Shown here: in pieces, positions 44,159-53,230 of the stretch
How the letters are laid out: the number at the start of each line of letters is the position of its first letter
Numbering within the stretch: the first letter of the stretch is position 1
Assembly: GCF_036013915.1 (NCBI RefSeq)
Contig: NZ_CP107899.1
Location: 7,902,001-7,966,000 of the forward strand
Direction: 5' to 3'
Length of the DNA stretch: 64,000 bases
Source of the DNA: Streptomyces sp. NBC_00464
Lineage (GTDB): Bacteria; Actinomycetota; Actinomycetes; Streptomycetales; Streptomycetaceae
Translations under genes and position numbers: made by a program
The notes under the pieces: generated by a model
Databases searched by the model: none
Told to the model about the DNA's origin: nothing
Seen by the model: the letters and a program-made list of their open reading frames with translations, nothing else

Positions 44159-44833
44159 ATCCGTTCCGTACGCATCCGGCTGCCCGAACAGCGCGGCGAA
44201 CTGCTGGCCCGGCGTGAGGACGGCCTGGAACTGCACCATCTCGTGTGGCGGCTCGGGCCCGGGTGGCGGGTCTGCAGCAGCGCGGTACTCGGGGGCGGCA
44301 TCGGCCCGCGTGACTGGATCCTCAACGCCCAGGTGCCCGGCGGCTATCCCCGGATGGACCCCGACCGCCACCTGGCCGAGATCGCCGAGGCCGAACGGCT
44401 CACCGGCCCCGGTGCCGGACTGATGACAGCCGCCGACGTCACCGCGTACACCGTCGCCGCCGACGAGGGAGTCACCGCGACCGCCACCTGCGGCCTGGGC
44501 GTACGCGGCTGGGCGGCGGCCCCGGCCGAAGGAACAGGGGGACCGCCGCGGCCGGGGACGGTCAACATCGTCGTCACGCTGCCCGTGGCCCTCACCGACG
44601 CCGCACTCGTCAACGCCGTCGCCACCGCCACCGAGGCCAAGGTGCAGGCACTACTGGACGCCGGACTCGACTGCTCCGGCACCCCCACCGACTCCGTCTG
44701 CATCGCGGCCCCCGCCCCCTCCCCGGACACCGGGGTGGGTGAGCCGTTCGCAGGGCCCCGATCGCGCTGGGGCGCCCGACTCGCCAGGGCCGTGCACGAC
44801 GCGGTCCTCGAAGGCGCGCTGCGGCAATCCTGA
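44159..44833 (+). CDS. cbiZ: Adenosylcobinamide amidohydrolase, start codon irregular
   Basis: A CbiZ-family protein of about 224 residues: LVWRLGPGWRVCSSAVLGGGIGPRDWILNAQVPGGYPRMDP (in parts, about 29-69), GAGLMTAADVTAYTV and GTVNIVVTLPVALTDAALVNAVATATEAK are diagnostic. CbiZ cuts the amide side chain of (adenosyl)cobinamide so that salvaged pseudo-B12 can be rebuilt as B12. The conserved frame continues upstream of the first GTG (44243), and the only sensible start is ATC 44159, 7 nt after AGGGGG. CTG 44135 is the alternative, or the ATC may be a sequencing error for ATG. The function links with the B12 importer at 34.3-37.2 kb. Confidence 0.8.
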   Translation: MRSVRIRLPEQRGELLARREDGLELHHLVWRLGPGWRVCSSAVLGGGIGPRDWILNAQVPGGYPRMDPDRHLAEIAEAERLTGPGAGLMTAADVTAYTVAADEGVTATATCGLGVRGWAAAPAEGTGGPPRPGTVNIVVTLPVALTDAALVNAVATATEAKVQALLDAGLDCSGTPTDSVCIAAPAPSPDTGVGEPFAGPRSRWGARLARAVHDAVLEGALRQS

Positions 44834-44889
44834 GCATCCGAAGTGCCGCTGGCCCGGCTCGGGCGCGGCCGACGAAGGGAGAACCTCTC

Positions 44890-45798
44890 ATGACCACCTC
44901 AGCAGCCGACGCAGTCCCGGAGCGGCAGGCCGTCGCCGTGCTCGGCACCGGAATCATGGGTTCGGGCATGGCCCGGAGCCTGCTCAGAGCCGGTCTCGAC
45001 GTCCGTGTCTGGAACCGGACACATGCCAAGGCAGCGCCCCTCGCCGCCGACGGCGCCACCGTCGCGGACACCGCGGCCGAAGCCGTACGCGGCGCCGCCG
45101 TCGTCCTGACCATGCTCAACGACAGCACCGCTGTCGCCGCCGCCCTCACCGCCGCGTCCGACGGGCTGCACCGCGGCCAGGTCCTCCTGCAGAGCTCCAC
45201 CGTCGGACCCGAGGCCACCGCCGAGCTGGCCCAGCGCGCCGCAGACCTCGGCCTCGTCTACCTGGACGCTCCGGTCTCCGGAACCAGGCAGCCCGCGGAA
45301 CAGGGCACGCTGACCGTCTTCGTCTCCGGACCGTCCGCCGCCCGCGCGGTGACCGGACCGGTGCTCGACGCGATCGGGCAGCGCACCGTCTGGGTGGCGG
45401 AGGAGGCGGGAGCCGCCTCGCGGCTCAAGCTCGTGATCAACGCCTGGGTGATCAACATGGTGGGCGGCGTCGCCGAATGTCTCAATCTCGCCGAGGGACT
45501 GGGAGTCGACCCGCAGTCGTTCCTCGACGTCGTGAAGGGCGGACCGCTCGACTCCGCCTACTTGCACGGCAAGTCCGCCGCGGTCCTGACCGGCGACCTC
45601 ACCCCGAGCTTCGCCCTGTCCACGGCCCTCAAGGACACCCGTCTCATCCTCGAAGCCGCCGGACCCTCCGGCATCCGCCTGGATCTGATGGAGGCGTCGG
45701 CCGCCCGCTTCGAACGCGCCGAAGCGGCCGGGCACGGCGACGAGGACATGATCGCCACCTACTACGCCGGGCGGCCCACGGAGAAGGACGGCGGCTGA
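44890..45798 (+). CDS. NAD(P)-dependent 3-hydroxyisobutyrate dehydrogenase-like oxidoreductase
   Basis: A 302-residue beta-hydroxyacid dehydrogenase. The Rossmann motif VLGTGIMGSGMARSLL (about 16-31), the substrate-binding DAPVSGT (about 127-133) and the catalytic-lysine region SRLKLVINAWVIN (about 177-189, including Lys180) are clear. The C-terminal helical domain has the FALSTALKDTRL block. It oxidises a hydroxy acid or reduces an imine or keto acid; valine catabolism (3-hydroxyisobutyrate) and related short-chain roles are the best guesses. The gene is 56 bp downstream of CbiZ and convergent with the sulfite-oxidase-like gene. Confidence 0.85.
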   Translation: MTTSAADAVPERQAVAVLGTGIMGSGMARSLLRAGLDVRVWNRTHAKAAPLAADGATVADTAAEAVRGAAVVLTMLNDSTAVAAALTAASDGLHRGQVLLQSSTVGPEATAELAQRAADLGLVYLDAPVSGTRQPAEQGTLTVFVSGPSAARAVTGPVLDAIGQRTVWVAEEAGAASRLKLVINAWVINMVGGVAECLNLAEGLGVDPQSFLDVVKGGPLDSAYLHGKSAAVLTGDLTPSFALSTALKDTRLILEAAGPSGIRLDLMEASAARFERAEAAGHGDEDMIATYYAGRPTEKDGG

Positions 45799-45826
45799 TC
45801 CCGCTCGCGCCCGGCGCCGATGCCCG

Positions 45827-47095
45827 TCAGACGACCCGCACGTCGTGCCGGACCACCGCGTCGAACAGATAGCCCTGCGTGTTGTGCGCGGCGATCTCGG
45901 GCTGGGTGCGGCCCGTCCGGTCCGTCGCCCGTGCCAGCAGGACGGCCGGCCCCCGGTCCTTCGGCAGCCAGTCGGCCGACCAGCGCACCCAGCTCCCGCT
46001 CCGCGGCTCGTCACGCAGCCGTGCCCTGCGCCACCGCGCCCCGCCGTCGGTGCTGATCTCCACCATGCGCACAGGCGCCCCGCCCGACCACGACCGCCCC
46101 GTCAGCTCGTGGCGCCGATGGGCGGGGAACGCCGCCCCCGGCGCCAGCTCGAAGGCGCTCTTCAGCGTCTGCCGGGTCAGCGGTGCACTGCCTTCCGCCG
46201 GGTAGCCGGGGCCGAACAGCCGGTAGAGACCGGTGTTCCAGGGGGAGACCAGCGGCTGAGCGCTGACCTCGATGTCGCCGACCCACTTGATGTTCGCGAT
46301 GCCGACCCACGACGGCACGATCAGCCGCACCGGCGCGCCGTGGTCGGGCGGCAGCGGTTCGCCGTTCATCTCGTACGCGAGGAGAACGTCGTCCAGTGCC
46401 TTCGCCACCGGAAGCGGCCGGCGCACATGCCCGAGGTTGATCCCGTCGCTGACCACCTCGTCGTCCAGACCGCGCGGCAGCACGTCGACCGCGTGCCGGG
46501 CGATGCCCGCGCGGTGCAGCACATCGGCGAGCCGCACCCCGCGCCAGCGAGCCGTTCCGATCGCCCCCATGGTCCAGGCTGTCCCGCTCACCTGCTGGTT
46601 CTGCTGCGTCGTGTAGTAACTGCGGGCATTTCCCGCGCACTCGACGAAGGCGGTACGGGTCACCGATGGCAGCGCGCGCAGCTCGTCGTAGGTGAACTCC
46701 ACCGCCGGTCCGGTGAGCCCGTCGCCCCACACCCTGAGCCGCCATTCGGCCGCGTCGATCCGCGGGGTGACGGTGTGGTTGCGTACGAAGAAGCGCTCGG
46801 CCGGTGTCAGCAGCCCCGTCGGGCGCAGCGCCGCGAAGTTGGTCTCCGCATTGGTGCCGCGCACCGTGAACACCTCGGGCGGCAGCGGCTTCACGATGCC
46901 CGGAGCGGCGGAGGCGGTCCCGTCCGCCGCGTGTGCGGGGGCTGCCAGGCCGGCCAGAGGGACCGCCACCGAAGCCGCCGCGACCAGCCGCAGCAGATCA
47001 CGGCGGTCGATCCCCGCAGAGCGCGCGGCGCCGCGCGACCACTGGCGAAGCCGCATTCCGTCGTAGGCGGCCTCGGACGGAGCAACGGATCTCAT
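45827..47095 (-). CDS. Tat-exported sulfite-oxidase-like molybdopterin enzyme
   Basis: A 422-residue molybdenum enzyme of the sulfite oxidase family. A Tat-type signal (twin arginine in DRRDLLRLVAA, about residues 28-38, cleavage near AHA) exports it. Next come the FVRNHTVTPRID block, the molybdenum-ligating cysteine in FVECAGNARSYY, the WRGVRLADVL and GMG-like GSAWTMGAIGTARWRGV elements, and a C-terminal immunoglobulin-like dimerisation domain (LKSAFELAPGAAFP, GARWRRARL). A membrane or haem partner is not encoded nearby. ATG 47095 is preceded by GGAG at 6 nt. The natural substrate is unknown (sulfite or a related compound). Confidence 0.85.
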   Translation of the reverse strand: MRSVAPSEAAYDGMRLRQWSRGAARSAGIDRRDLLRLVAAASVAVPLAGLAAPAHAADGTASAAPGIVKPLPPEVFTVRGTNAETNFAALRPTGLLTPAERFFVRNHTVTPRIDAAEWRLRVWGDGLTGPAVEFTYDELRALPSVTRTAFVECAGNARSYYTTQQNQQVSGTAWTMGAIGTARWRGVRLADVLHRAGIARHAVDVLPRGLDDEVVSDGINLGHVRRPLPVAKALDDVLLAYEMNGEPLPPDHGAPVRLIVPSWVGIANIKWVGDIEVSAQPLVSPWNTGLYRLFGPGYPAEGSAPLTRQTLKSAFELAPGAAFPAHRRHELTGRSWSGGAPVRMVEISTDGGARWRRARLRDEPRSGSWVRWSADWLPKDRGPAVLLARATDRTGRTQPEIAAHNTQGYLFDAVVRHDVRVV

Positions 47096-47416
47096 GAACA
47101 ACTCCAGGGGGAAGCGAACCGGGGTCGCGGGCAATGCGGGTGAGCGTGTCAGCGGCTCAACAGGGCGTCAACCGCCCCTCCGTACTGCCGCCGGGCCCGC
47201 CGGGAACGCTAGGGGGCCGGACCGGCCGCCTGGCAGGGCGTGACATCTCGGCCGCCGGCACACCGCCGACCTGCGCGGACGCTCCGCACGCGGACGGCGC
47301 TCACACCCGGCGGGGACGGGCGGCCGGGGGAGCGGCGGGGCGCGGCGAATTCACGGGGCCGCAATGTTCGGCCGGCCGCGGCACGACTTCCGTACGTGGC
47401 CCGAGTCCAGGAACAC
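47096..47416. promoter_or_regulatory. Spacer upstream of the sulfite-oxidase-like gene
   Basis: No gene and no clear repeat is visible in these 321 bp. It is the promoter region of the gene at 45827-47095. Confidence 0.4.
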
Positions 47417-47456
47417 GTTCGGGCTCCCGGGCGCCACAGCGGCCGGGAGCCCGAAC
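47417..47456 (-). terminator. Terminator hairpin of the sigma factor gene
   Basis: A 14-bp perfect stem (GTTCGGGCTCCCGG / CCGGGAGCCCGAAC) with a 12-nt loop begins 10 bp after the stop of the sigma factor gene on the minus strand. Confidence 0.85.
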
Positions 47457-47465
47457 ATCCCACGC

Positions 47466-48428
47466 TCACTCCTCGACGAACATCCCGTCGCGGAGCCGGT
47501 TCAGAATCCGGCTGATCAGCCGGGAGACGTGCATCTGCGAGATGCCGAGCTCCGCGCCGATCTGGGACTGCGTCATCTCCTGGCCGAACCGCATGTCGAT
47601 GATGCGACGCTCACGCTCGTCCAGATCACTCAGCAACGGTGCCAGGGCATGCAGGTTCTCGACGGTCTCCATGGCCGGGTCCGGGCTGCCCAGTACATCG
47701 GCGAAGGTCCGGCCCGTCTGGCCGTGCTGACCCGATTCGGTCGTGGCGGCCGGCATGTCCAGCGAACCCGCGGTGTATCCGTTGGCTGCCACGATGCCTT
47801 CGGTGATCTCGCTCTCGCTCAGACCCAGTTGCTCGGCGAGTTCGGGAACGGTGGGGTCCCGGTCGAGCTCTCCGGCCAGGGTCTCCTTGGTCTTGGCGAT
47901 GTCGACCCGCAACTCCTGGAGCCGGCGCGGGACATGGACCGCCCAGCTGGTGTCGCGGAAGAATCGCTTGATCTCCCCGGTGATGTACGGAACCGCGAAG
48001 GAGGTGAACTCGACCTCGCGGGACAGGTCGAACCGGTCGATGGCCTTGATCAGCCCGATGGTGCCGACCTGGACGATGTCCTCCATGTCGCCACTGCCCC
48101 GGTTCCTGAACCGGCCGGCGGCGAACCGGACGAGGGAGAGGTTCATCTCGATGAGGGTGTTCCGCGCGTACTGATGGGCGGACGTCCCCTCCTCCAGGAC
48201 CTGAAGCCGGTCGAAGAACAACCGGGACAGTTCCCGCGCGTCGATGGGGGCGACCTTGCCCGCGTCCTCGATCCACGGCAGTTCACCGAGGTCTGCGGGG
48301 GCCGGGGCGGCGCCCGTGAGTTCCCGCTGTCCGGCGACAGCCGTCAGGGCTGTCCCGGTGCCGGCCGGCGCCGGCCGTGCACTCTCCGCTCGCTCCGCAC
48401 CGGCAGTCCGCGCAGTGTGCGCCGTCAT
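47466..48428 (-). CDS. RNA polymerase sigma factor, SigB/SigF family
   Basis: A 320-residue sigma-70-family factor of the SigB/SigF/SigG type. Region 2 is AGRFRNRGSGDMEDIVQVGTIGLIKAIDRFD (in parts, about 110-140) with EFTSFAVPYITGEIKRFFRDT. Region 3 covers PRRLQELRVDIAKTKE, and region 4 with its helix-turn-helix is MTQSQIGAELGISQMHVSRLISRIL (about 286-310). Such factors answer to anti-sigma and anti-anti-sigma partner switches. No RsbW-type gene is adjacent, but the window encodes several SpoIIE-family proteins. ATG 48428 has GGGGAG upstream; an alternative start at 48497 adds a low-complexity tail. Confidence 0.9.
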   Translation of the reverse strand: MTAHTARTAGAERAESARPAPAGTGTALTAVAGQRELTGAAPAPADLGELPWIEDAGKVAPIDARELSRLFFDRLQVLEEGTSAHQYARNTLIEMNLSLVRFAAGRFRNRGSGDMEDIVQVGTIGLIKAIDRFDLSREVEFTSFAVPYITGEIKRFFRDTSWAVHVPRRLQELRVDIAKTKETLAGELDRDPTVPELAEQLGLSESEITEGIVAANGYTAGSLDMPAATTESGQHGQTGRTFADVLGSPDPAMETVENLHALAPLLSDLDERERRIIDMRFGQEMTQSQIGAELGISQMHVSRLISRILNRLRDGMFVEE

Positions 48429-48592
48429 CTCGTCACGCTCCCCTGGTGGTAGGCCATGAGGTCTAAGCGTCTGCCCCGTCAGGAGACACTCATGCACACA
48501 AACGGAAGTTGATCATGTGACAGTGCGTCAATGGCCGGGAAGCGGCGTGATGGTTCGTCCCAGCGGTGTGCGGCCGGGCGCCGTCACACAGA

Positions 48593-48629
48593 ACCGCCCC
48601 ACCGGTACGGGGGAGCCCGGTGGGGCGGT
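48593..48629 (-). terminator. Terminator hairpin
   Basis: A 13-bp perfect stem (ACCGCCCCACCGG / CCGGTGGGGCGGT) with an 11-nt loop, about 110 bp downstream of the XRE-cupin gene and upstream of the sigma factor gene. Confidence 0.75.
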
Positions 48630-48739
48630 CATCACCAGAGTGCCACAGGCACGGCCCTCAAGGGGGCCGGCCGACGCATATCGGGCGGTAGTTGAGTCAA
48701 AATCGACCGTGGTGCGAGGCGGGGCCCGGCGATAGCGGC

Positions 48740-49354
48740 TCAGTCGCGCGGATAGCCGACGACCGTGTGGGTGACCGCGGGCGAGTCCTCCGTCGTGTAG
48801 TAGTGGCTGCACTGTGCCGAGAACCGTGCGGTGTCGCCCGCTTCCAGCACGTACGGAACGTCGTTCACCACCAGCGTCACCTGGCCGGACATCACGAGCA
48901 CGTGCTCCACCGAGTCCGCGCCGTGCGAGCTGACCTGGCTCTGTGCGTACGGATGGAGCCGGGTCCGGTAGATCTCCATCCGGCCCTGCTCGTGGCCGGA
49001 GTAGAGCAGATTGACCGAGGTCTCGTCCTCGGGTTCGTCCAGCGAGGCGGCCCGGATGATCTCCGGCTCCAGCAGCGGCTGGCGCAGCAGATCCGTGCAG
49101 CTGGTACCCAGCACATCGGCGATCCGGACCAGCACGTCGACGGTCGGATTGGCTTCGGCCCGCTCTATCTGGGACAGCAGCCCCTTGCTGACGCCGGTCG
49201 CCGCCGACAGCTCGCGCAGGCTCCAACCACGGGCGAGCCGACGGCGGTTGAGATTTCCGGCCAGTGATGCCCGTACGCCGGAGGCGCCGGACTCGTGGGC
49301 CTGCGGCGGCCGCGCGGCCGGGGGCGGTCCGGTGGCGGCGGTCGGTTCGGACAC
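48740..49354 (-). CDS. XRE-family regulator with C-terminal cupin domain
   Basis: A 204-residue regulator. The helix-turn-helix is LNRRRLARGWSLRELSAATGVSKGLLSQIERAEANPT (in parts, about 36-70); the cupin domain (about 105-185) shows HPYAQSQVSSHGADSVEHVLVMSG and AGDTARFSAQCSHYY with two histidine-bearing motifs. Such proteins sense small molecules such as amino acids, amines or peptides. The gene sits immediately downstream of the dipeptide operon on the same strand (69 bp away), so it is a likely regulator of that operon. GTG 49354 has GAGGAGG close upstream. A terminator follows. Confidence 0.88.
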   Translation of the reverse strand: MSEPTAATGPPPAARPPQAHESGASGVRASLAGNLNRRRLARGWSLRELSAATGVSKGLLSQIERAEANPTVDVLVRIADVLGTSCTDLLRQPLLEPEIIRAASLDEPEDETSVNLLYSGHEQGRMEIYRTRLHPYAQSQVSSHGADSVEHVLVMSGQVTLVVNDVPYVLEAGDTARFSAQCSHYYTTEDSPAVTHTVVGYPRD

Positions 49355-49422
49355 CGTTCCTCCTCGCTCTCGGTGGTACGCGCAGGTCAGCGGCACACTC
49401 TACCCGGGTGGCCGCGGGCCGG

Positions 49423-51351
49423 TCAGTCGATGCGGCCGATGTCCGCGGCCCCGGGCAGGGCGTCGATCATGCGCCGGGTCCAGGGGTGTTGCGGCGCGTC
49501 CAGGACCTCGGCGGCGGAGCCCTGCTCGACGATCCGTCCCCGGTGCATCACGGCGACCCGGTCGGCGATCTGCCGCACCACACCCAGGTCATGGGTGATG
49601 AACAGCACCGCGAAGCCCTCCTCGCGCTGGAGCGTGACGAGCAGGTTGAGCAACTGGGCCTGGACCGACACGTCGAGCGCCGCCACCGCTTCGTCGCAGA
49701 TCAGCAGCCGGGGCCGGGCGGCCAGCGCCCGCGCCAGGGCGACCCGTTGACGCTCGCCGCCGGAGAGCGCGGCCGGGCGGCGCGAGGCGTACGACCCGGG
49801 CAGCCCCACCTGCGCGAGCAGGGCGTCCACGCCGGACGCGTCAACCCGCCCCCGCCCGCCCGCAGCGGCGGCCAGCGCCTCGCGCAGCGTCGCGCCCACG
49901 GTGCGCAGTGGGTTGAGCGAGGAGTACGGGTCCTGGAACACGATCTGCACCTGCTCCGCCAGACACCGCCGGTCCGCCGTGGTGGGACGGCGCCCGACGG
50001 GCAGGGCGATCCCGCCCACGGACACCGTGCCGCTCTCGAACGTCTCCAGGCCGACCGCGATCCTGGCGAGCGTCGTCTTGCCCGAGCCGGACTCGCCGAC
50101 CAGGGCGACGACCGTGTTCCGCGGCACCGTCAGGCTCACGTCGAGCAGCGCGGCGTGGTCCCCGGCCGACGAACGGAACGTGCGGTCGACGGACGTGGCC
50201 ACCAGCGCCGCGTCCTGGTCCGGCTGCTCGCCGCACCCCTGACCGGGCACCGTCGCCGGTTCGGCGGCCCTGCGCGCCGACGGTGCGGCGAGCGCGCCGC
50301 CGATCTCGGAGATCCGCACACAGGCCGACATCCGGCCCGTACCGTCAGCCGGCTCCTCGGCCTTCCCGGGCGGCAGCAACTCGACCGGCTCGCTGCGGCA
50401 TGTCTGCGTCGCGTGGGCGCAGCGGTCGGCGAACGGGCAGCCCGGCCCCCGGGATCCCGGGGCGGGCACGGAGCCGGGAATGGCCGGAAGTTCCGCGAAG
50501 CGCTCGCGCACGGACGGCTCGGAGGCCAGCAGACCCGCGGTGTACGGATGCAACGGGCCGGATTCGAGCTCCTGCGAGCGGCCGTGCTCCAGCACCTGGC
50601 CCGCGTACAGCACATACACCCGGTCGCAGGCGGAGAAGGCGACCCGCAGATCGTGCGTGATGAGGACCAGACCCATCTGACGGCTCTGCTGCAGACCGCG
50701 CAGCAGGTCCAGCACGGCGCGCTGGTTGGCGGCGTCCAGTGCCGTCGTCGGTTCGTCCGCGATCAGCAGTTCGGGGTCGCCCGCGAGCGCCGCGGCCGCC
50801 GCCACGCGTTGCCGCATCCCGCCCGACAACTCGTGCGGGTAGCGGTCGGCGACGTCGGGTGAGAGGCCGACCTCGGCGAGCCGTCGCTCCACTTCCGTGC
50901 GCCGGGCCGCCTTGTTCCTGCGCAGGCGTCCGCCGTCGAGGCCGCGGAGCCCGTCCGCGATCTGGCGCCCGCAGGTGAGCTGAGGGTGCAGCATGGTGAA
51001 CGGATCCTGCATCAGCAGGGTGACGCGCCGGCCGCGCAGCGCGTGGCGTTCGCGCGGCGACAGGGTGAGGACTTCGTGGCCGTCGATGCGTACGGAGCCA
51101 CCCGTCACCCCGGTACCGGACGGCAGCAGGCCCGCCACGGCCCGCATGGCCAGGGACTTTCCGCTGCCGGACTCGCCGACGATGCCGATGCACTCGCCCC
51201 GGCCGACCTCCAGCGAGACGCCGTCCAGGATCGGGACCGGCCCGCCCGGCGCGGCCGTTGCCGCCACCCGCAGACCGTCGACTGAGAGCAGCGGCCCGGT
51301 GGCCGGCACGGCGGGGGTGGTACGGCTGTCCGTCGCCGGGTGCGCTGTCAT
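49423..51351 (-). CDS. Fused dipeptide ABC transporter ATPase (DppD-DppF)
   Basis: A 642-residue tandem ATPase. The first half (residues about 20-330) has Walker A GESGSGKS, signature LSGGMRQRV and Walker B LLIADEPTTALD, plus the oligopeptide-specific C-terminal cysteine block CPFADRCAHATQTCRSEP (about 301-318). The second half (about 385-640) has GESGSGKTT, LSGGERQRVALARAL and LLICDEAVAALD. It therefore joins the two ATPases that are usually separate in Dpp/Opp systems. It is the last transport gene of the operon and its ATG overlaps the permease stop by one base. Confidence 0.92.
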   Translation of the reverse strand: MTAHPATDSRTTPAVPATGPLLSVDGLRVAATAAPGGPVPILDGVSLEVGRGECIGIVGESGSGKSLAMRAVAGLLPSGTGVTGGSVRIDGHEVLTLSPRERHALRGRRVTLLMQDPFTMLHPQLTCGRQIADGLRGLDGGRLRRNKAARRTEVERRLAEVGLSPDVADRYPHELSGGMRQRVAAAAALAGDPELLIADEPTTALDAANQRAVLDLLRGLQQSRQMGLVLITHDLRVAFSACDRVYVLYAGQVLEHGRSQELESGPLHPYTAGLLASEPSVRERFAELPAIPGSVPAPGSRGPGCPFADRCAHATQTCRSEPVELLPPGKAEEPADGTGRMSACVRISEIGGALAAPSARRAAEPATVPGQGCGEQPDQDAALVATSVDRTFRSSAGDHAALLDVSLTVPRNTVVALVGESGSGKTTLARIAVGLETFESGTVSVGGIALPVGRRPTTADRRCLAEQVQIVFQDPYSSLNPLRTVGATLREALAAAAGGRGRVDASGVDALLAQVGLPGSYASRRPAALSGGERQRVALARALAARPRLLICDEAVAALDVSVQAQLLNLLVTLQREEGFAVLFITHDLGVVRQIADRVAVMHRGRIVEQGSAAEVLDAPQHPWTRRMIDALPGAADIGRID

Positions 51352-52175
51352 CAGGACCTTCCACGGTCGGAGAACGCCTCGAACAGCCGGTCGCCGAGGA
51401 GGTTGAGGGCCACGGCCGCCGCGACGATGAGCACGGCCGGCGCGAGAGCCGCGGACGGGTTGTCGTACAGCAGGGTGCGGTTCTCGGAGAGCATCCGGCC
51501 CCAGTCCGGGGCGCCCGGCGGCACACCGAGGCCGAGGAAGGACAGGGAGCTCAGCGCGACGATCGCCCCGGCGAAGTTCAACAGCGTGTTGGCCACCACG
51601 ACGGGCAGCACATTGGGCCAGATATGCCGTGTCATCACCGTGAAGCGGGAGAGCCCGAGGGTCTCCGCCGCCTCGACGTACGCGCGGTGCCGCTGCTCCA
51701 GCACGGCGGACCGCACCAGCCGGATGTCGGCGGGCGACGTCAGCACCACGAGCACGCCGACGGCCAGGGCGTAACCCCCACCGCCGATGCCGGCGACGAC
51801 GATCGTGACCAGCAGAGCGGGCAGCGCCAGCAGCAGATCGGCCCAGCGCCGCACCACGGTGTCGATCCAGCCGCCCCGGTACCCGGCGAGGAGACCGAGC
51901 ACGTTGCCGATGACCATCGACCCGATCGCGACCATGGCCGCACCGGCGAGGGTGCTCCGGGCACCGGCGACCACCATCCGGGCGATGTCGCGGCCGAGTT
52001 CGTCGGTGCCGAGCAGATGCCCGCTTCCCGGCATGGCCGCGCCGGTCGCGAGATCCTGCGCGTCCCAGTCCGGCAGGACCAGCTGCCCGACGGCCGCGGC
52101 CAGCGCGAACAGCACCAGCAGGAGGGTGCAGCAGACGGTGAGCGGGGAGAACCTGCGGGAGGTACGGGTGTTCAT
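51351..52175 (-). CDS. dppC: Dipeptide ABC transporter permease (DppC type)
   Basis: A 274-residue permease with six helices: an N-terminal helix (about 16-36), the LLGTDELGRDIARMVVAGARSTLAGA entry block, and the BPD-type EAAETLGLSRFTVMTRHIWPNVLP loop (EAA motif, about 168-190). The closing GVPPGAPDWGRMLSENR block is also typical. It carries short peptides across the membrane with the DppB-type partner. Its start overlaps the partner stop by 4 bases, and the partner in turn overlaps the S9 peptidase, so all are coupled. Confidence 0.92.
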   Translation of the reverse strand: MNTRTSRRFSPLTVCCTLLLVLFALAAAVGQLVLPDWDAQDLATGAAMPGSGHLLGTDELGRDIARMVVAGARSTLAGAAMVAIGSMVIGNVLGLLAGYRGGWIDTVVRRWADLLLALPALLVTIVVAGIGGGGYALAVGVLVVLTSPADIRLVRSAVLEQRHRAYVEAAETLGLSRFTVMTRHIWPNVLPVVVANTLLNFAGAIVALSSLSFLGLGVPPGAPDWGRMLSENRTLLYDNPSAALAPAVLIVAAAVALNLLGDRLFEAFSDRGRS

Positions 52176-53230
52176 GCGTGCTCCTCCTCGGGGACTCCGG
52201 ACGGCAGCGTCCCGGCGGACGCCTTCGCCGCCGGTGATGTCCTTGCCGCGGGTGCGGTCCGCAGCTGCGGATCCAGCAGCGGCTGTACGAGGTCGGTGAC
52301 GAGGTTGGCCAGGCAGACCAGGGCGGCGATGAGCAGCGCCTCGGCCTGGACGACGGGTACGTCCCGGAAGGTGACCGAGTCGACGAGCAGGGAGCCGAGT
52401 CCGGGCAGTGCGAAGACCTGCTCCACCATGACGGTTCCCGCCAGGAGGTAGGCGAGGATCAGCCCGATGCCGGTGAGGACGGGGACGACGGTGCCGCGCA
52501 GCACGTACCGCAGCAGGATGTCCCGCTCCCGCACCCCCCGGGCGCGGGCGAACGTGACGTGTTCCCGGTCGAGTTCCCGGATCACCGCCGCCCGGGTCAG
52601 TTTCAGCAGGACGGCGGTGACGGCGAGTCCGAGCGCGAGCGCCGGCAGCACCAGATGCATCAGCCGGTCGCTGCCCGTTCCCTCGCCCGGTCCGTACGCG
52701 GGGAACCAGCCGAGCATCAGCGCGAACACGTAGATGAGCACCAGCCCGCCCGCGAACGCAGGGGTGGACAGCGCCACCACGCCGAGACTCTGCACCGCGC
52801 GATCGGTGGCTCGCCGGTTGCGCAGACCGGCCAGGACGCCCAGCGGCACGCCGAGGAGCAGTGCCACGGCGAATCCCAGGCCGACGAGCTGACCGGTGAG
52901 CACCAGGCGGTCGCCCAGTGCGGCGGCGACGCTCTCGCCGGTGCGGATCGACGTACCGAGATCGAGCCGGACGGCGTCACTCAGCCAGTACCAGTACTGC
53001 ACGGCCATCGGGCTGTCGAGGTGATAGCGGGCCCGGACGGCACTCAGCGCCTCGGGGGTGGCGCTGCGCGGGCCGAGCAGTGTCTGGGCCGGGTCGCCCG
53101 GCGCGGCCTGGAGCAGGGCGAACACGGCGACGGACAGGACGACGAGGAGTCCCAGCGTGCCGCCGAGGCGGCGCAGCACGAGCCGGGCGGGAAGCGCGGC
53201 GCGCAGTCGCGAACGGGTGGTGGCCGTCAT
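52172..53230 (-). CDS. dppB: Dipeptide ABC transporter permease (DppB type)
   Basis: A 352-residue permease with six helices. The characteristic blocks are FALLQAAPGDPAQTLLG (about 36-52), LDLGTSIRTGESV (about 90-102), an EAA-like REHVTFARARGVRERDILLRYVLRGTVVP loop (about 224-250) and the VEQVFALPGLGSLLVDSVTFRD terminus. It pairs with DppC. It overlaps both neighbours by 4 bases. The extended C-terminal tail (about 30 residues, Ala/Pro rich) is unusual for the family. Confidence 0.92.
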   Translation of the reverse strand: MTATTRSRLRAALPARLVLRRLGGTLGLLVVLSVAVFALLQAAPGDPAQTLLGPRSATPEALSAVRARYHLDSPMAVQYWYWLSDAVRLDLGTSIRTGESVAAALGDRLVLTGQLVGLGFAVALLLGVPLGVLAGLRNRRATDRAVQSLGVVALSTPAFAGGLVLIYVFALMLGWFPAYGPGEGTGSDRLMHLVLPALALGLAVTAVLLKLTRAAVIRELDREHVTFARARGVRERDILLRYVLRGTVVPVLTGIGLILAYLLAGTVMVEQVFALPGLGSLLVDSVTFRDVPVVQAEALLIAALVCLANLVTDLVQPLLDPQLRTAPAARTSPAAKASAGTLPSGVPEEEHA

